NCBI RefSeq assembly: GCF_000003815.2
Contig: NC_049980.1
Location: forward strand, 33,930,858-33,994,857
From: Branchiostoma floridae
Taxonomy: Eukaryota; Chordata; Leptocardii; Amphioxiformes; Branchiostomatidae
DNA length: 64,000 nucleotides
Direction of reading: 5' to 3'
This document shows positions 35,095-47,984 of the stretch, in pieces. Both the position numbers and the translations under genes were made by a program. A model generated the notes under the pieces. That model was not told the origin of the DNA. It saw only the letters and a list, made by a program, of their open reading frames with translations, and made no database searches. Numbering within the stretch: the stretch's first letter is position 1; each line of letters starts with the position of its first letter.

Positions 35095-35337
35095 ATGAAC
35101 CCAGGGGTGCCGTATTCAGGCAATATCACTGCACCCCCGGCATATAGCCGTGAACCTAACCGACTGAATGGCCAGAAATCTGATTTCCTTTCTCCCCGAG
35201 CAGGCCACAAAGAAAATATCGAATTTTCGGACTTGCAGTACGACCGTGACTGCTGTGTTTCTTGCCCAAGGCGCGAGTTTGGTATAAATCTCACCTGTAA
35301 GAACATGAAGACGTATTGTACAGGTTATCAACATTAA
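35095..35337 (+). CDS. Doubtful 80-aa Cys-containing open frame
   Basis: ATG to stop, with a C-terminal part holding CCVSC...C...C. No splice signals or family match were recognised, and the opposite strand is partly open as well. It may be part of an unrecognised exon or chance; it is listed only because it is among the few Cys-rich frames in the desert. Confidence 0.15.
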   Translation: MNPGVPYSGNITAPPAYSREPNRLNGQKSDFLSPRAGHKENIEFSDLQYDRDCCVSCPRREFGINLTCKNMKTYCTGYQH

Positions 35338-36049
35338 CAACCGTTCTGCAATATCAGCAAATCTGGTTATACCTGTATCACAGTGCCTGCTTCATCTATG
35401 GATATATGGTGCCTACAGAATGCGTTTCAATGCTAATCAATATTCATTACTGTATGTAGAAGGGAATACCAGGTAGATAACAGTGAACCCGGTAAAAGGT
35501 TTCCCAGATCAATGTCCCTGCGTATTTTGTATGTGGAAGGCGTCCCTCCGTAGCGCTGGGAACGTACTGCGCGCGTCCTCTGGTCGATGCCGGGTATGAT
35601 ATGCAGATGAATAATGCTCTCATCGATTTCTTCCCGAAAATTGCTTGGATTAAGCTAAATGTCTTCGTTTCAGGAACATCTTATCTTAGATTGTCACAGA
35701 TACACAAGATTACCCCCCCCCCCTCCTGGCTTCACTAATCATTACATTCGGTTATCTTGCGGGATGTTCTTTTCGTAGCGCGCTCCACGGATAAAGCAAC
35801 AGAAATGCTGATGAATAAGTTGTTTTTTAAACCAAAATTCATAAAAATGAACGGTGGCTCATACGAGATATCATTTGCACAATGAGCCAATAACGCAAAT
35901 TAATAGTAGTGAAATAAAAAAAAAGAGTATGTTGCATCGCATCACAATCTATCTATTTCTTTTACATTGTCATCCCCATTGGTATAGCCTGTGTAACCGC
36001 AAGCGTGTAGATAAAAAAGATGAACTCCGAAAGAATGTTAAGAGGACTT

Positions 36050-36860
36050 AATTACCTTCTGTCTTGAAGGTGCTCACATTTGCAATGGTTGCAACCTGAA
36101 CCTGGACCTGATTGTCTGTGTAAACGTGTGAATGGACGATTCTCAAAACAATGGTCCATTTAGCTACAAAGAAATCTGTTTTGTGGAGTATTCGACTCCC
36201 ACTGGCGTTTTAAAATCCTACAAGGCTAACTGCGTCCGTACGATTGACTGTAAAACTTGGCAGAAATGACTATAGACTATACGCTACTTCTCTTTTGTTA
36301 TTTTCCTTGACCGGTAAGACCCAAAGGGTGTGAATGTTTGATCATATTATTTTTTTCGGACCAATCCAATACGAAAAACCCACCCCTAATCCGTAGCCTT
36401 CCAACTGGCGACTTCTCCACAGCTTGGTCGTTAAAGTGCTGAAATGAATATAAGGCAACTGGTAATATCAACCTGAATTCATGATGAAAACCTTTTCTTA
36501 AGCACACTTTAATGAATGTGTATAAGTCCCATCTTTAATCTAGCGAAGAGACAGAATATTTACGAAGGTTTTACGGTTGCTTAAAGATCAAATCTCATGC
36601 AGACGGATGACTGTGGGTGGGTGCTGTAAAACTGGTGAACATTTGTCACCATGAAACATCTGTAGTCTAATGCCAAACCGTGTAGGGTTAACGTTATTTT
36701 TCATTTTCAGTTTTTATCTTATTTTTCATTTTATTCACATTCATTTACTGAGCATCAGACAAAAAGCAACATTTCCTTATATAAGTCTTCTGCTCAAAGA
36801 AAAATAAAAGAACAAATAACAGTCAAAGTCAACAAAGGGAACTCATAACGAAACGACATA
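36050..36860. repeat. Old dispersed duplications within the gene desert
   Basis: 36100-36270 resembles 43355-43520 (ATTGTCTGTGTAAACGTGTG, CTGGCGTTTTAAAATCC...). 36460-36660 resembles 32810-33000 (CCATCTTTAATCTAGCGAAG). 36710-36850 resembles 34625-34765. No coding sequence. Confidence 0.5.
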
Positions 36861-37055
36861 TAACAGAGGTTGACATCAAAATAAATCAGGTCATACATGC
36901 TTAGTAAGCAACCTTTGTTTATGACTTTATTTTGATGTCAAATGCTTACCAATCAAATTAGATTAAGCGAATCTTCCAGTCTCTGAAATATAGGTGAACA
37001 CAAAGCCGACAATTTGACAGTTTAAGACCGATGGGACCGTGTAGGGGTTACGTTC

Positions 37056-37395
37056 CAGGGCTCGAAATCCTTTTAACTGCATACCTGGTGCAGGTACATT
37101 GAAAATAACCTGCACCAGACAAATTTTACCTGCACCACTCTGAATTTATTTAGAAAGTATGGATCATACTAGAATTGTTCAGGAACCATTGCTATTTTTC
37201 AGTTTTATACTTTATAGGTGGTAACATTCAATGCAGCTAATAACAATCCATATACAGCTACATCATAGGACATTTATGTATAAAACCCAGTACACGGACC
37301 AGTGCAGGTTAGGTGCAGGTAGACACCAGAAATACCTGCACAGCTCCAATTTTATCTGCACTAACCTGCATATGCAGGTGGTATTTCCAGCCCTG
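37056..37395. mobile_element. MITE with CAGGGCTCGAAAT ends, copy 1
   Basis: Ends CAGGGCTCGAAAT and ATTTCCAGCCCTG. CGTTC flanks both sides (37051-37055, 37396-37400). The interior repeats CTGCACC/GGTGCAGGT. The hAT-like CAGGG end is suggestive, but the 5-bp direct repeat is shorter than the usual 8. Confidence 0.75.
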
Positions 37396-37690
37396 CGTTC
37401 CATCGCCGTAATTGTGCCGCTCGGGTTTAGCGTCCCGAATTCCCCTCGGGAACGTCGCGCTGCACCGCCGTAAGCCGACACTGGATTGAGCCGGCCGCGC
37501 AATCTACCGGATCGTGATTACACTTCACCGCGCCGGACGTAAAACAATCAAGGCGTTTGAGATGGCCTCCGTCCCCTGAGGACAGGCTCTGCATCGAATT
37601 CACCCGGCACGGATTGCAACTCCCCGCCTCAACACTTCAGCGTGGCCTCCGGCGAACAGCGTTCACGATAGAGGAATATATATGGGAGAG
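37396..37690. promoter_or_regulatory. GC-rich, CpG-rich non-coding island
   Basis: Roughly 280 nt with many CpG (CTCGGGAACGTCGCGC, CACCGCGCCGGACG) in an AT-rich background. No long frame. It may be a conserved regulatory element; this is inferred from composition alone. Confidence 0.25.
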
Positions 37691-38287
37691 ATACATGTCA
37701 GAGTCGAGATTTTAATCTGGCAGACTTGCTGATTTTACCGGTAGATATCCTGAAATGGAGTCCGTAATAAAGATATTCCCTTAAAAGGAGGTCAGAAGTT
37801 TTCAACTTTGATTCAGGAAAATATAGATTGACAGATATATCTGTCAAGGTCATCTGGCAGAATCGCCGATTCTACCGGCAGAGGTTCCGATATTGAAGTC
37901 CCTGTCTGTCGACAGAGTGTGATCCGGATAGGATATGGTAGGGATGAGTTAGGGTGGTATAAATTTTGAAATTAGATAAATCCTTTGATATTAAGTGACA
38001 TGAATTGAAGGTCATCGAAGTGGAAACATTCAGACTGCCGTTTAAGGAGGCGTCTCAAAGCCGCAAAACCTGCGTGAATACCCGGGAGGTCCATTGGGAT
38101 CTCTGCCGCCAGAATTGCCATATCTCTAATGCAGATATGCCCATTGAAGCCAGGATGCTAGGCATATGGTAGGGTGGGTGATTTATAGATCATGAATTTC
38201 AAACGTTCTGACTGTGTTTTGAGGCTCCAATCGGATTCTCTAAGCTAAGGCTGTCTTTCAATCTACAGACTCTACTAAATCTGAATC

Positions 38288-38420
38288 TCTCGGGATGTCC
38301 CTGCAGCTCAACTGGTAGCAGCGTCATGGCTGAGCCTGTGATTCCGATTCGTTGGTAACTGGGAGACCTTGGTTCAATCCTGGGTAGAGCATCTTGGTTG
38401 GGTTGGGTTGGGTTGGGTAT
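38288..38420 (+). mobile_element. tRNA-derived SINE, copy 1
   Basis: A-box region CAGCTCAACTGGTAGCAGCG and B-box-like GGTTCAATCC, followed by a (GGTTG)n run. The same head occurs at 50384. Confidence 0.65.
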
Positions 38421-38724
38421 CCTGTGTTCCAGAAGGTAACTCGAGCACGTTTAGGGGGAGGGAGGTCACAACCGATCCCTGTAAAAATGTACCATGCTGC
38501 TTAAAATGCAAGGGAACTTACTGTCCTACGTGTTACTAGGTACTACGAGAGACCGAATAAACCAATCAGAATATCTATTTCGGTCATTTTATTTCTTTAA
38601 TTTTTACCCAAGGTTGCCCTCCCAGTGATTAACACTGCTTTGCAGTGGAGACCTGCGTTACAAAAATAAAACAAAACAAGTACTGTACATACAGTGACAT
38701 ACAAACAGAAAATTAACATACAAG

Positions 38725-39035
38725 AAGTAAAATGAAAGTAAAATCTCTACCACTCTGCCAGACTACAGCCCCTGCCCTGACAAATCCACCAGTTCTGTGT
38801 AATGCGCTTAACCCCAGTGTTCGCTGCCAGTCCTTCAGCGTTGTTACTGTTACCCTTAATGGGAATGCCGAGAAACCTTTACCCGACACTATCGGACCGT
38901 GTCCAAGTCTAATGTTCTCACGCGTTATAACAGACCCGTCCCTCTCTCTCCCCCCGGACCTGTACATGTCCCCCCGCCTTGCTAGTGTAATCCCTAATGG
39001 CGTTCCGCCACAGTCAGAACCGAGCGGTTGAAATA
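38725..39035. other. GC-richer segment with frames open on both strands
   Basis: Frames of 99 aa (plus) and 84 aa (minus) overlap. Neither shows a recognised domain or good splice borders. Probably a repeat remnant. Nothing definite is seen between 39.04 and 39.85 kb. Confidence 0.2.
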
Positions 39036-39857
39036 CACTAAAGCTGATTGCCTCTGACCCGATCCACTACCTGTGATTCCCCTCGGGACCCCTGCAGAAG
39101 TTGTTGACAAGCCAAGTAAAGATCTCCTCAAACTTTGCGTAACTGGAAGAGACGTTCCTGCTGTTGGCCCTCAGTGTTGCATGGCATAAAGTGCAATTAA
39201 AGTCCGCTAAAAGAATGCGTAAATGTTCTGTTTTTCACTCGAGTGCAAAATAGAACCTTTAAGCATGCTTTAAGATCGTACTTAGACATCGGTTCTTTGC
39301 AGTGTAAGAGTTGCCACACCATAACCGGTCCATATACTCTGTCCAAGGTCACGATGAACAATGGCAGCTTCCATTATGCCAAAATCCAACCTTGACCTTT
39401 GCCTTCCCAGCACTTACCTACCAACATGGCTAAAGCAATACCTCAATTTCTAATGGTGGCATCAAACAAGTTGATGGCCAAGAAACTATGGAATAAGCTA
39501 TTGCACGCGGTAAATGTACCTTGAGTATCAAACATACATGATTTAACCAAGCAACCGACCCAAAACAGGAGACATTCCATGACCAAAATGTTCTGTAATC
39601 TCATGACCTTAAAGCTTAAGGACAGTGTCAGTTACCATGGTTTCACTTGTCTACCTTAGTTTCTGTTATATGCCTTCAATCATATTTCAGTGGTGCCGTT
39701 GATATAAGCCATTTTGCTTGGGTGCGGCGGCAGTCGATTCTGGATGATTTTCACAATAAAGAAAAATAATTGGTTTAACTCAGGACATTATGGAATAAAC
39801 TGTTGTATGTGATGGTTGTAACTACAAAAGCAAATTGAAGATGAATTTCGCTTTGTC

Positions 39858-40270
39858 ATGATGTGCAGTAGGTACAATGTTTCACGTAATGAGTTATTCA
39901 CATTCCTCGAATCAAATACAACAGATTTTAAGAGACTCAATGATACAGACAGATTTGATTACATATTCAGATGTAATAACTCCCACAATGCTAAAATAGG
40001 TAAATATACAAAAGACTGCTTTGTCATAAGAAAAAATGCCGAAACTCATAATTAGCCCCACTCGATTATAATACAATATCAATGATTTAGGCTAGCTCTT
40101 ATTGTTCTAGAAATTAGGATGCCAATTTCATTCTATATTCATAATCTGCATATGTACTAAGTTTGATACTTGTTTTAGTAATAAGGTTGATAAGTTTGTT
40201 TCTTCTTCTTTTTTTTTGCCATACATTGTACCGTGTACGATCGTTGCGCCATAAAGTTCATCTATCAAAC
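39858..40270 (+). mobile_element. LINE 3' end, copy 2
   Basis: The frame MMCSRYNVSRNELFTFLESN... is the C-terminal end of a reverse-transcriptase ORF. The 3' UTR ends at GCCATAAAGTTCATC, like copy 1 at 30575. It is the better preserved of the two copies. Confidence 0.7.
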
Positions 40271-40309
40271 ATAGAAACTCAACATCAGGAGAAAATGTTA
40301 CATCATAAC

Positions 40310-42465
40310 GTTGTATTACTACTCTTATGCATTTGTCTGCCCCTGCTTGTAGACTCCAAATCGGCAATGCTGCCTGAGAGTCTGTGTAATGCACTTGTCA
40401 CATTTCCTGATAAATAAATAGAAAAATTTGTAAGTGCCAATACGATATCTTTTTGCTGATAGAGATGCAGATCCAGAACACTCACTGCTGCTGAGTTCCT
40501 TTTGTAGCAGGGAAAATTCTAAATGTCAAGTTGCCAATATAATATTTTTGTTGTATGCAAAGAAACAGTCCATGCAGAACCAGCTACTGCCGTTGATCCA
40601 GTCCCTCTTTGCCCAACCGTGCAAACAACGAGGAGACATTTCATGACCGAAATCAGAACCTCCGACCTCTTGCTCTACCGACCTGCTTCACGGCGACTTT
40701 TAACATCCTGCAGATCGATAGTAATAAATAGCGTCCTGCTCTGAGCTGCGTTCTGATGTATTAAATTGCCCTTCATAATAGGGATATTGCCTCCTTTTAC
40801 TACGCGCTGTTTATGTGCATTACCAGCCGTGCACACGTGGAGACAGGTGGGCTTGTATGGGGCGCCTGTAATGGATCAAGCAATCAGCCCATAGTCTGTA
40901 CAGCACGCCGGGTTATTGTGCGCGTTTTGTGGGTCCCAATACACCGTGTTTGTAATGTGTACTTTAATAACTCCACCGGGTACCTTAAGACCACGGCATT
41001 AAAGAAAGATGCCACGGAAGCCTTTTCAATAATGTCGTGAACACATGAAGAGTGCATGCTAGTACCTCAGGGATTGCAGATGTTGCATTAGTCGAGCTCA
41101 TGGACTTCACCATCACATTAATGTAGCAGTGTTATGACAGTTGATATCACAATTGTATTGCAAGGGGAATATCAAGTTTCTCCTAAAACTGACGTTTCCT
41201 TTTGAATCAAACAGAAACAAACAACTGAACACAGTGGCGCAGTAATATGATTTTGTTTAAGACATAGATAGCAGTATTACACAATTTATTCAAATTGAAT
41301 CGTGTATGTATCATGATAAAGATAAACATGGGAGCATACTATAAAGAAAAATAAATAAATAGGACTGCTGAGTTAAGTACATAGTACGCTGACGAAGGTT
41401 TATAATATTTCAAGAAAATTCAATGTCAAAAACTGGATGAAATTTGCAGATTACTTCTGGACGTTTCGGATGACGTCCACCACCCTAGCGTCTTCAGGGT
41501 CACTAGAATGAGCTGACAGAACAATACTAGTTACACATATGTAACTAGATAAATCGGTTGAGTATTTCAATTATTGAAATAACTACAATGTTACGTACAT
41601 AGAACTAAAAAAAGTTATAATAAAGATTGAAAATTCACGATGGTTTTATTAGATTGTCGCAGAAAAAATAATTATGAACTATATGCAATAAATCGACGTG
41701 TTCAAAACGTAATATAGACATCTAAAGTCATCTTACACAGGTGGGAAATCAACAGACTAATAAATATGCAGGTCATCAACAATGTTTTACAAAGCATCAA
41801 CAAAGTGTTTTTTAAAATTTGGATAATTTAAAATTTGGATAAATCAAGTTTTGAAACAAGTTTTAGACAATGTCTATCTGACTGCACAGCTAGGTGATGA
41901 CAGGGAATTGTTGAGTCAGTGACAGTGACGAAGAGAGGACTCATCCATGCGATGTACGTAGTTATGCCGGTAATCCCTCCAGAGGTGGTAATCTGATCAC
42001 AGACACCAGGAGGGGGGAGATAGACTTACCAAACAGTCAATTCCGGATCTAAATGCGTAAAGCACCCGCAGGATTGATTGACTAAAACCGAATGTATAAT
42101 GGATGGGAAGGGATCATTGGTGACAGCGTGGTCTGCGCAAAAGGGACTCATCTCTAGAAGTTGGGTGTCATTTTCTAAAAAGACCACATTTCTGAATACA
42201 AAATCAGCCACGTTTTTAAGATTTCATCACAGATTAACCAGGAAATGGACCATTTATAGTAGCTGAAAGAGTTTCCCCATACAGACCAGTGTGTTGGCAT
42301 GACGGGGATGGGGCAGAACCGAGGAGTGTGTTCCTAAGGGATATTTGCTTAAGATGTAGGTCACTGTTTGCCTCAAAGCAAGGGGAGAATTGAGTTTCCA
42401 ATACAATTACATTTTTTGTCGATGAAGATTAGACACTCAGGTAATAAGATATGTTAAAAAGCAGT
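40310..42465. other. Gene-free AT-rich stretch
   Basis: Apart from the half MITE at 40970 and a GGACGTTTCGGATGACGTCC-type repeat near 41460, no exon, RNA gene or clear repeat was found. Confidence 0.4.
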
Positions 42466-42468
42466 TTA

Positions 42469-42615
42469 GTTACTCAAGCAACTGGATATGATTTTGGAAA
42501 CGGTCAGACGTTTCAGACAGCCTGTTCCCACCAACCAGTGTTACTGACGAAAGACACCGGACGGTTGTTTGAGGCGTCTGACAGCTTCAAAACCATATCC
42601 AGTTGCTAGAGTAAC
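42469..42615. mobile_element. Palindromic GTTACTCAAGCAACTGG repeat
   Basis: GTTACTCAAGCAACTGGATA at the left is complemented by CCAGTTGCTAGAGTAAC at the right, with the GGTCAGACGTTTC core next to each end. Same family as 7617-7870. Confidence 0.65.
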
Positions 42616-43571
42616 GTTTTTTTGGGCGTAATTACATTTTCGATTAAAAATACTATCTGCAGAACTTGCTAAAACAGTTCCCTCGGGATTTGAGTCCCTT
42701 TTGATGATCCCCATGTTATCTTTGCAGTTGGAATTCTACTGAGACGTATTCCTCGATGTGCAGTTTCTTCGCATAGAATAACCTCTTACCGGTCTGTGAA
42801 ATAAAATTCGTAACTTTCCTCCGTGATTTTTTATCAATTTCCTTATAGACATCTAGTTTCGTTGTATTCTTGGCTGCAGGTTTTCTTCGTCATGAATTTT
42901 CTGAGGGTTCCGAATATAGATATAATCTTCCATCATTGTATATGATAATCGCCTATATCCCGACAGAACCAGGGGTCGTTAGATCATCAGGAGGCTACGC
43001 CACACAGGCTATCAAATATTTAGACATCTACGACTAAAGACAAGTGTTTGTTGTGCGTTTATGAAGCTGAGACATCCAGGTTAACAGTATTCAAATATCA
43101 ACAGGATAATGTATGGAAACCACTTCTCACGTCTCAAGTGACATCCATTGTCAGCGTCAGTAACGTCAAAATATATTGGTAGAACGAGTCAATAACGTCT
43201 GACCGTTTCAATCTACATTTTAGCTAGTTGATTGACTAACTGTCATTTTGATTGAGGAACTGTTACTTTGCGAGTACTAGCTACATGACTAGGCGTGGGT
43301 ACCGATACGGAAAATTCAGGTCCGGAGGATCAGGTCCAGGTCCGGACTTGAACCTGTACCTAATTGTCTGTGAAAACTTGTGAACGGACGATACTCTGCA
43401 AATGAATCTTAAGTTATTTGGCGAAGTATCCAACTCTCACTGGCATTTTTTGTAATCCTGTCGTCTTGGAAACTCTGTAAGTTTGTAGAAACTTGGAAGA
43501 AATGACCATAAACTCTAATTCGCTCAACATCATTTCATCAACGTTGTTTCTGATGTTTCTGCAGGGTAGAG

Positions 43572-44840
43572 ATGCCGGGAGGGGCCTGCAAAGCATGTCA
43601 GGGCAACAAGTGTACGAAATTCAGCCAGCAGGAGGCAGGGGCGGGGTTCTTATTCCTCGGCAGGTGAGTCTTCTCCTTCTCTTTCTCCTCCCTATCCTCC
43701 TCCTCCTCTTCATCCCCATCCTCCTCATCCTCATCCCCATCTATTCCTCTTCATCTCCTCCATTCCCCATTCTCCTTGTGATGTTAGAAGGAGAGAGGCT
43801 CTGGCATCCCTCTTCCCACAATCATGTCTCAAGGAGTTTCCAGTTCACTGATTACAACCATCTTATCTTATCTAACCACAACACAAGTCCAGTTATTCTA
43901 TTTGAATGTTGAGGCACAGCAGAAAACCTGGCAGCCAGCTTTCTCCACCCTTCTTGGTTTTCTTTTCTTCTCCATCTTCTCCTTCTTCTTTCAGCTAGTG
44001 TCATGCCTGTGTATTCTCTGATATGATATTATCCTTCCATATTTTCCGATGCATACCACTATTTCTACCTCCCTTTGCGGTTCCTCGCATGATAGTCTGG
44101 CTAGCCTTGCTGATCGTGAAACTCGGTCGTGCCACTTCAGGTTTCGCTTCTTTACACTGAGGAGCTCTTCTAGATGCAAAACGTCTCTACTGAGCAGTTC
44201 TGTATCAATATAAAAAGAGGTCTTGATTTGATTGATAACTACCAGCCTGTCCGAGATCAAAGTGGCGCATGGAGACTCTCAGGAGTTGACCTGCTGAAGG
44301 GGCCTGCATAAATAATCAGGGTCTCTTGCTGTTCAAAGAGTGAGAAGTACCTGCCATCCATCCTTGTCATACGGACACTTTAAATCCTTGAAGGAAGGAA
44401 GTATAGTTTTGCGTGAATGTAGACGTACCTTTTTAAAAATGGATGTTTCCCGATTCATATCCAGTTTTATTGATATGCGACATAAAGTTTGCTCTGTCGA
44501 TAAAAAATGTAAAACATAACTTTGCTAAACATGCGTTTATGTATACAGCATCTTATTTCAGAGCATGCATTAAAATACAGTTCTCATAGCTCATTAGAAA
44601 AAGAGGGCGAAACATTCTTGAATGCAAGATGATAATTGCGCAAGAAGCCGCTGATCTTAAACTACTGCCTTCCTTCTTTGAAATCCCTGAAGGCTTCTCA
44701 GCTTATCCGGTGACGACAAGCCTTCCGGCGGCGGCGGCGGCTCCAAGTCCGGAGGGGCGAGTTCCGGCGGGTCGAACAGCGGCTCGTCCATGAGTAACAA
44801 GCAGTGCAAGTGTGGCCACACGTACGCACAGCATGCCTGA
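43572..44840 (+). CDS. Small two-exon Cys/His protein, 76 aa, possible zinc binder
   Basis: Exon 1 (coding 43572-43663) follows the acceptor TTTCTGCAG at 43564 and ends at GGCAG|GTGAGT. Exon 2 (44702-44840) follows CTTCTCAG. The joined frame is 76 codons plus TGA. The protein starts MPGGACKACQGNKCTKF (C-x2-C-x4-C), has a Gly/Ser-rich linker (residues 31-60), and ends CKCGHTYAQHA (C-x-C-x-H-x4-H). Paired Cys/His clusters at the two ends suggest one zinc site. The family is not recognised. Splice phases agree, and the linker codons look like real low-complexity coding sequence. An 81-aa frame on the opposite strand is probably its shadow. A 5' UTR exon must lie upstream. Confidence 0.6.
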
Positions 44841-46469
44841 AGCTGCTCCAGCAAACCGACACACTCCCTGACCAACGCATCTTGTCTTGGTGACGCAATC
44901 ATTGATATAGAGGATGTAACTCTCTACTGATGATAAGAGAGACCAAGAGCTCAAGGTGTACCTCAGGGGGTTGCCTAGTTACTATTTTATTGTGAAACAA
45001 AGCTTTCCAAGTTCAACGTTTGCCTTGCCATAGATACAAGAACACTGCTTCCATATATCGTTACGAACTTGATATACAAAATGACAACAATATCACATCA
45101 ACTCTGACCCGCCAGTATGCTGACGTTGTTTTGTTGTCATCTGGTGGGCTGGGTTGTTGGTTTAGGTTTTGTAATGTTAACCCTTCCTTATCCTTACTGT
45201 CTTCTCAACCAACCTGTCTCCAACGAGCTTTGAGGACTTCCTTTGTACAAGAATAAGTACTAAATCATCAGGTATGCTGTTGCACTGACACAGAAACTTG
45301 ACCAATCAGTTCAGCACTAACCGCAATCGACACAAACGCTCCGTAACGATACAAACCGAACATGGCGTGCTACGCGTACGGTGGTGATGCTCTCTTCTCC
45401 CCGCACACAGGAGTGTGGTGAGGGGTATTAACAATAGTACAGTCACCAGGACACTCAGTATATCCTGTCAACCATATAATCAGTGTTTTGTACTGAGAAT
45501 CCTATAGCCTAGATCAAATCGAATCACGTTCTTCACTAATCCATTTCATCCGCCATTGTAGACCAGTGAGTCATCATCATCATACACACAGCGTGCCCAA
45601 ACCATCATTCCCTTCATCTTCCAAAGAAAGAAAAAGTCATTCTCACTTCCCCCCTTCATCTGCCCAAAAAGCAGGTACAATCTATTCGGACGAGAAAAAC
45701 AAACAAAAGCTGGTTCAGCCTGTATCTTGTTTGCAAACCTGTGCCACCATCGAAACCCTTAGGCTTAAGGACCTCCTCATCAAAGGACCTTTGTGACCGC
45801 CAGATGAACATTGCAAATCTGCACAAACGTAGATATTTTTGTGTGGTCGATTTTTCTGCTTGTTCATGTATACCGTTAGACCTAGCTCACATCAAGCACG
45901 TTAAAGAGTCCACCACAATCGTCAATTTTTACTTACTTGGGGTACGAAAGCCAAAGCTTACCAGTGCCGAACAAAGAGGCTAGCCATTAGTGTTAGAATT
46001 GGTTGGACTGGAGATCTTGGTTCCGTGTCAGCAATGATTGTTTGTCACTCAATCAATTGAAGCGAAAAGTAAAACAAAATGTCGCTATGTTTTAAACAAT
46101 GTACATTCATCTTTGAATATGGAAACATCTTAAACTACAAGTTAAGCAAATTCAGTAAAAAGACAATATCTGACAAGCGTTGAGGGTAGATTCGCAGAAG
46201 TCTAAATGACTGTGGCAAAAATCCAAGAAATGGGCCATCTTACTGCCGGTTACGTTTTCCAGTTTGATCATTCAAACATCGGCTAAGCTCCGAGCCGTAC
46301 CGCTTTATTCTTACCTCCCCGTGATATAAATGTGTGGGACGATTGGAATAACGCTACGGCAGAAAATCGGTAATTCCGCATCGGAATGATTATTTATCAA
46401 GACCCACGCGGCGGATAGAAAACCCATATACAGGAGAACTCCTGCTGATTCAATTTCAAGTTCACTCGG

Positions 46470-46850
46470 GCGGGTTCAACTGCGAACTAACAAATCAGAT
46501 GACATTCGGCAGGCAGTGCGGAAGCGTGTCTTCTAGTATCTATTGGAAGGGTGGCCTTTCCAATCGCTGCCCCCGATATGCCAATAGCCCAGTCCGTGAT
46601 GAATGGGAAATCCTTCCCCCGTCTCCAGCGCTCCACCTGCACGGCGCGAGCAGATAATTTGTGCCCCGACATTTTCCGGTCGTCCCGAAGGCAATCTTCT
46701 GATTGACCGAGAACTGATTAAGGCGGGAGACTGGTGGGGGGCTGACGTGAAGAGCCCATTTGGCCACACTAATGTAGTTACACTGCCTTCCCTTGGCATC
46801 CGTGCGGGGTCCAGTCTGGCTACAGCAACCAAACAGACAACCCTCCAAGT
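46470..46850. promoter_or_regulatory. GC-rich non-coding island
   Basis: About 380 nt of balanced, CpG-containing sequence in an AT-rich desert, with frames open on both strands but no recognised domain and no good splice borders. A conserved regulatory element is one option, an unrecognised exon another. The rest of 45.0-47.75 kb shows nothing definite. Confidence 0.25.
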
Positions 46851-47757
46851 TCAAGATCAATACTAATTCCTGGAAATTTGTTTGGCCCACGTCTCAGAAG
46901 ATTAACCCTGACCATCCTTCCTGGAATTTACAAGTCTAACTAATCCGATTTTGTGTACGATTGCATGGATTTCCTAGTCTCCGCTAGTTTCCGTGGGTTG
47001 TTGGGAAAAATAATGGTGATCTTTATTTGCGTCTTGCCAACATGCAGTAATCATACTGTTGCATAAATTTAAAAAATAAAAGATCAGGAAAATACCATTA
47101 CTTGTAGTGATGCAAGTAAACACTTGGAAAAACAGAACAACTAAAGCTATGTTACCTGTAAATCTATCGCTAACCTGATCATGATTTTTCCCTCTTTTTA
47201 TAACAAGTGACAGAAGAATATGCGACCGTAGAGTTAACATTTGCCTCCTAAGGGAAGCGTTGTTGCCAAGTAATATCTTTGGCACAATCCTCGGTCTATC
47301 TGGCAAATTTCTACTGATTTTCCAACACCACACGCAGTATAGCAGAGACTATAAATTTCCTGCATCCTTTGACTTCCCCCCAACTGCGTTGGTGCAATAT
47401 TGTTGAGTGACTGCCTACTGATTCACTAATACAGCCAGCTGCCAGCAATAACTCTCATAACGAGCGTCTCCATATGCCACCGTAACAGCCATCGACATTT
47501 CCATCCCCCTGCACACGGCATTACATACTGAGCACCATCCACATCATGCACTTTCAGCGATTGATATCCTTAGAGTAAGAATAATAAGGGTGCTACCTTG
47601 CGGTACAAGAAACGCACTGAAATACAAACCTCACCTATCTTTATACTCAAGAAGAAAAGGCATTGCTATGATTATTGTCCTTGTCGTATTTATTATACAT
47701 GCTCATTATTCATTATACATGCTCATGTATGAACTATGTGTAAGTCATAGATAAGTA

Positions 47758-47984
47758 TAACATACACTCTCATAATTCCACCAGGTGTTATTATACCGCC
47801 ACCTCAAAAAAACGTTGTTATAGAGGTTTATTAAGATTGTCTTCAACACATAAATACCTGAATTGTATTACATTTAAGATATTTAACATTCGGTGTTCAA
47901 GACAATCTTGGGAAGACCTCTATGCTAACGTTTTTTGAGGTGGCGGTATTATGGCACCTGGTGGAATTATGATAGTCGATGTTA
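47758..47984. mobile_element. 227-bp MITE, copy 2
   Basis: Same termini and interior as 34796-35022 (ATAATTCCACCAGGTGTTAT, CCGCCACCTCAAAAAAACGT). The two copies have separate flanks, so each inserted independently. Confidence 0.85.

Noticed and set aside
44657-44902. Minus-strand frame of 81 aa
   Set aside because: Opposite the second exon of the 76-aa gene; the plus-strand reading has matching splice phases and Cys/His clusters.
46487-46890. Frames of 87-116 aa on both strands
   Set aside because: Both strands open in a GC-richer island, with no domain or splice support; listed as a possible regulatory island instead.
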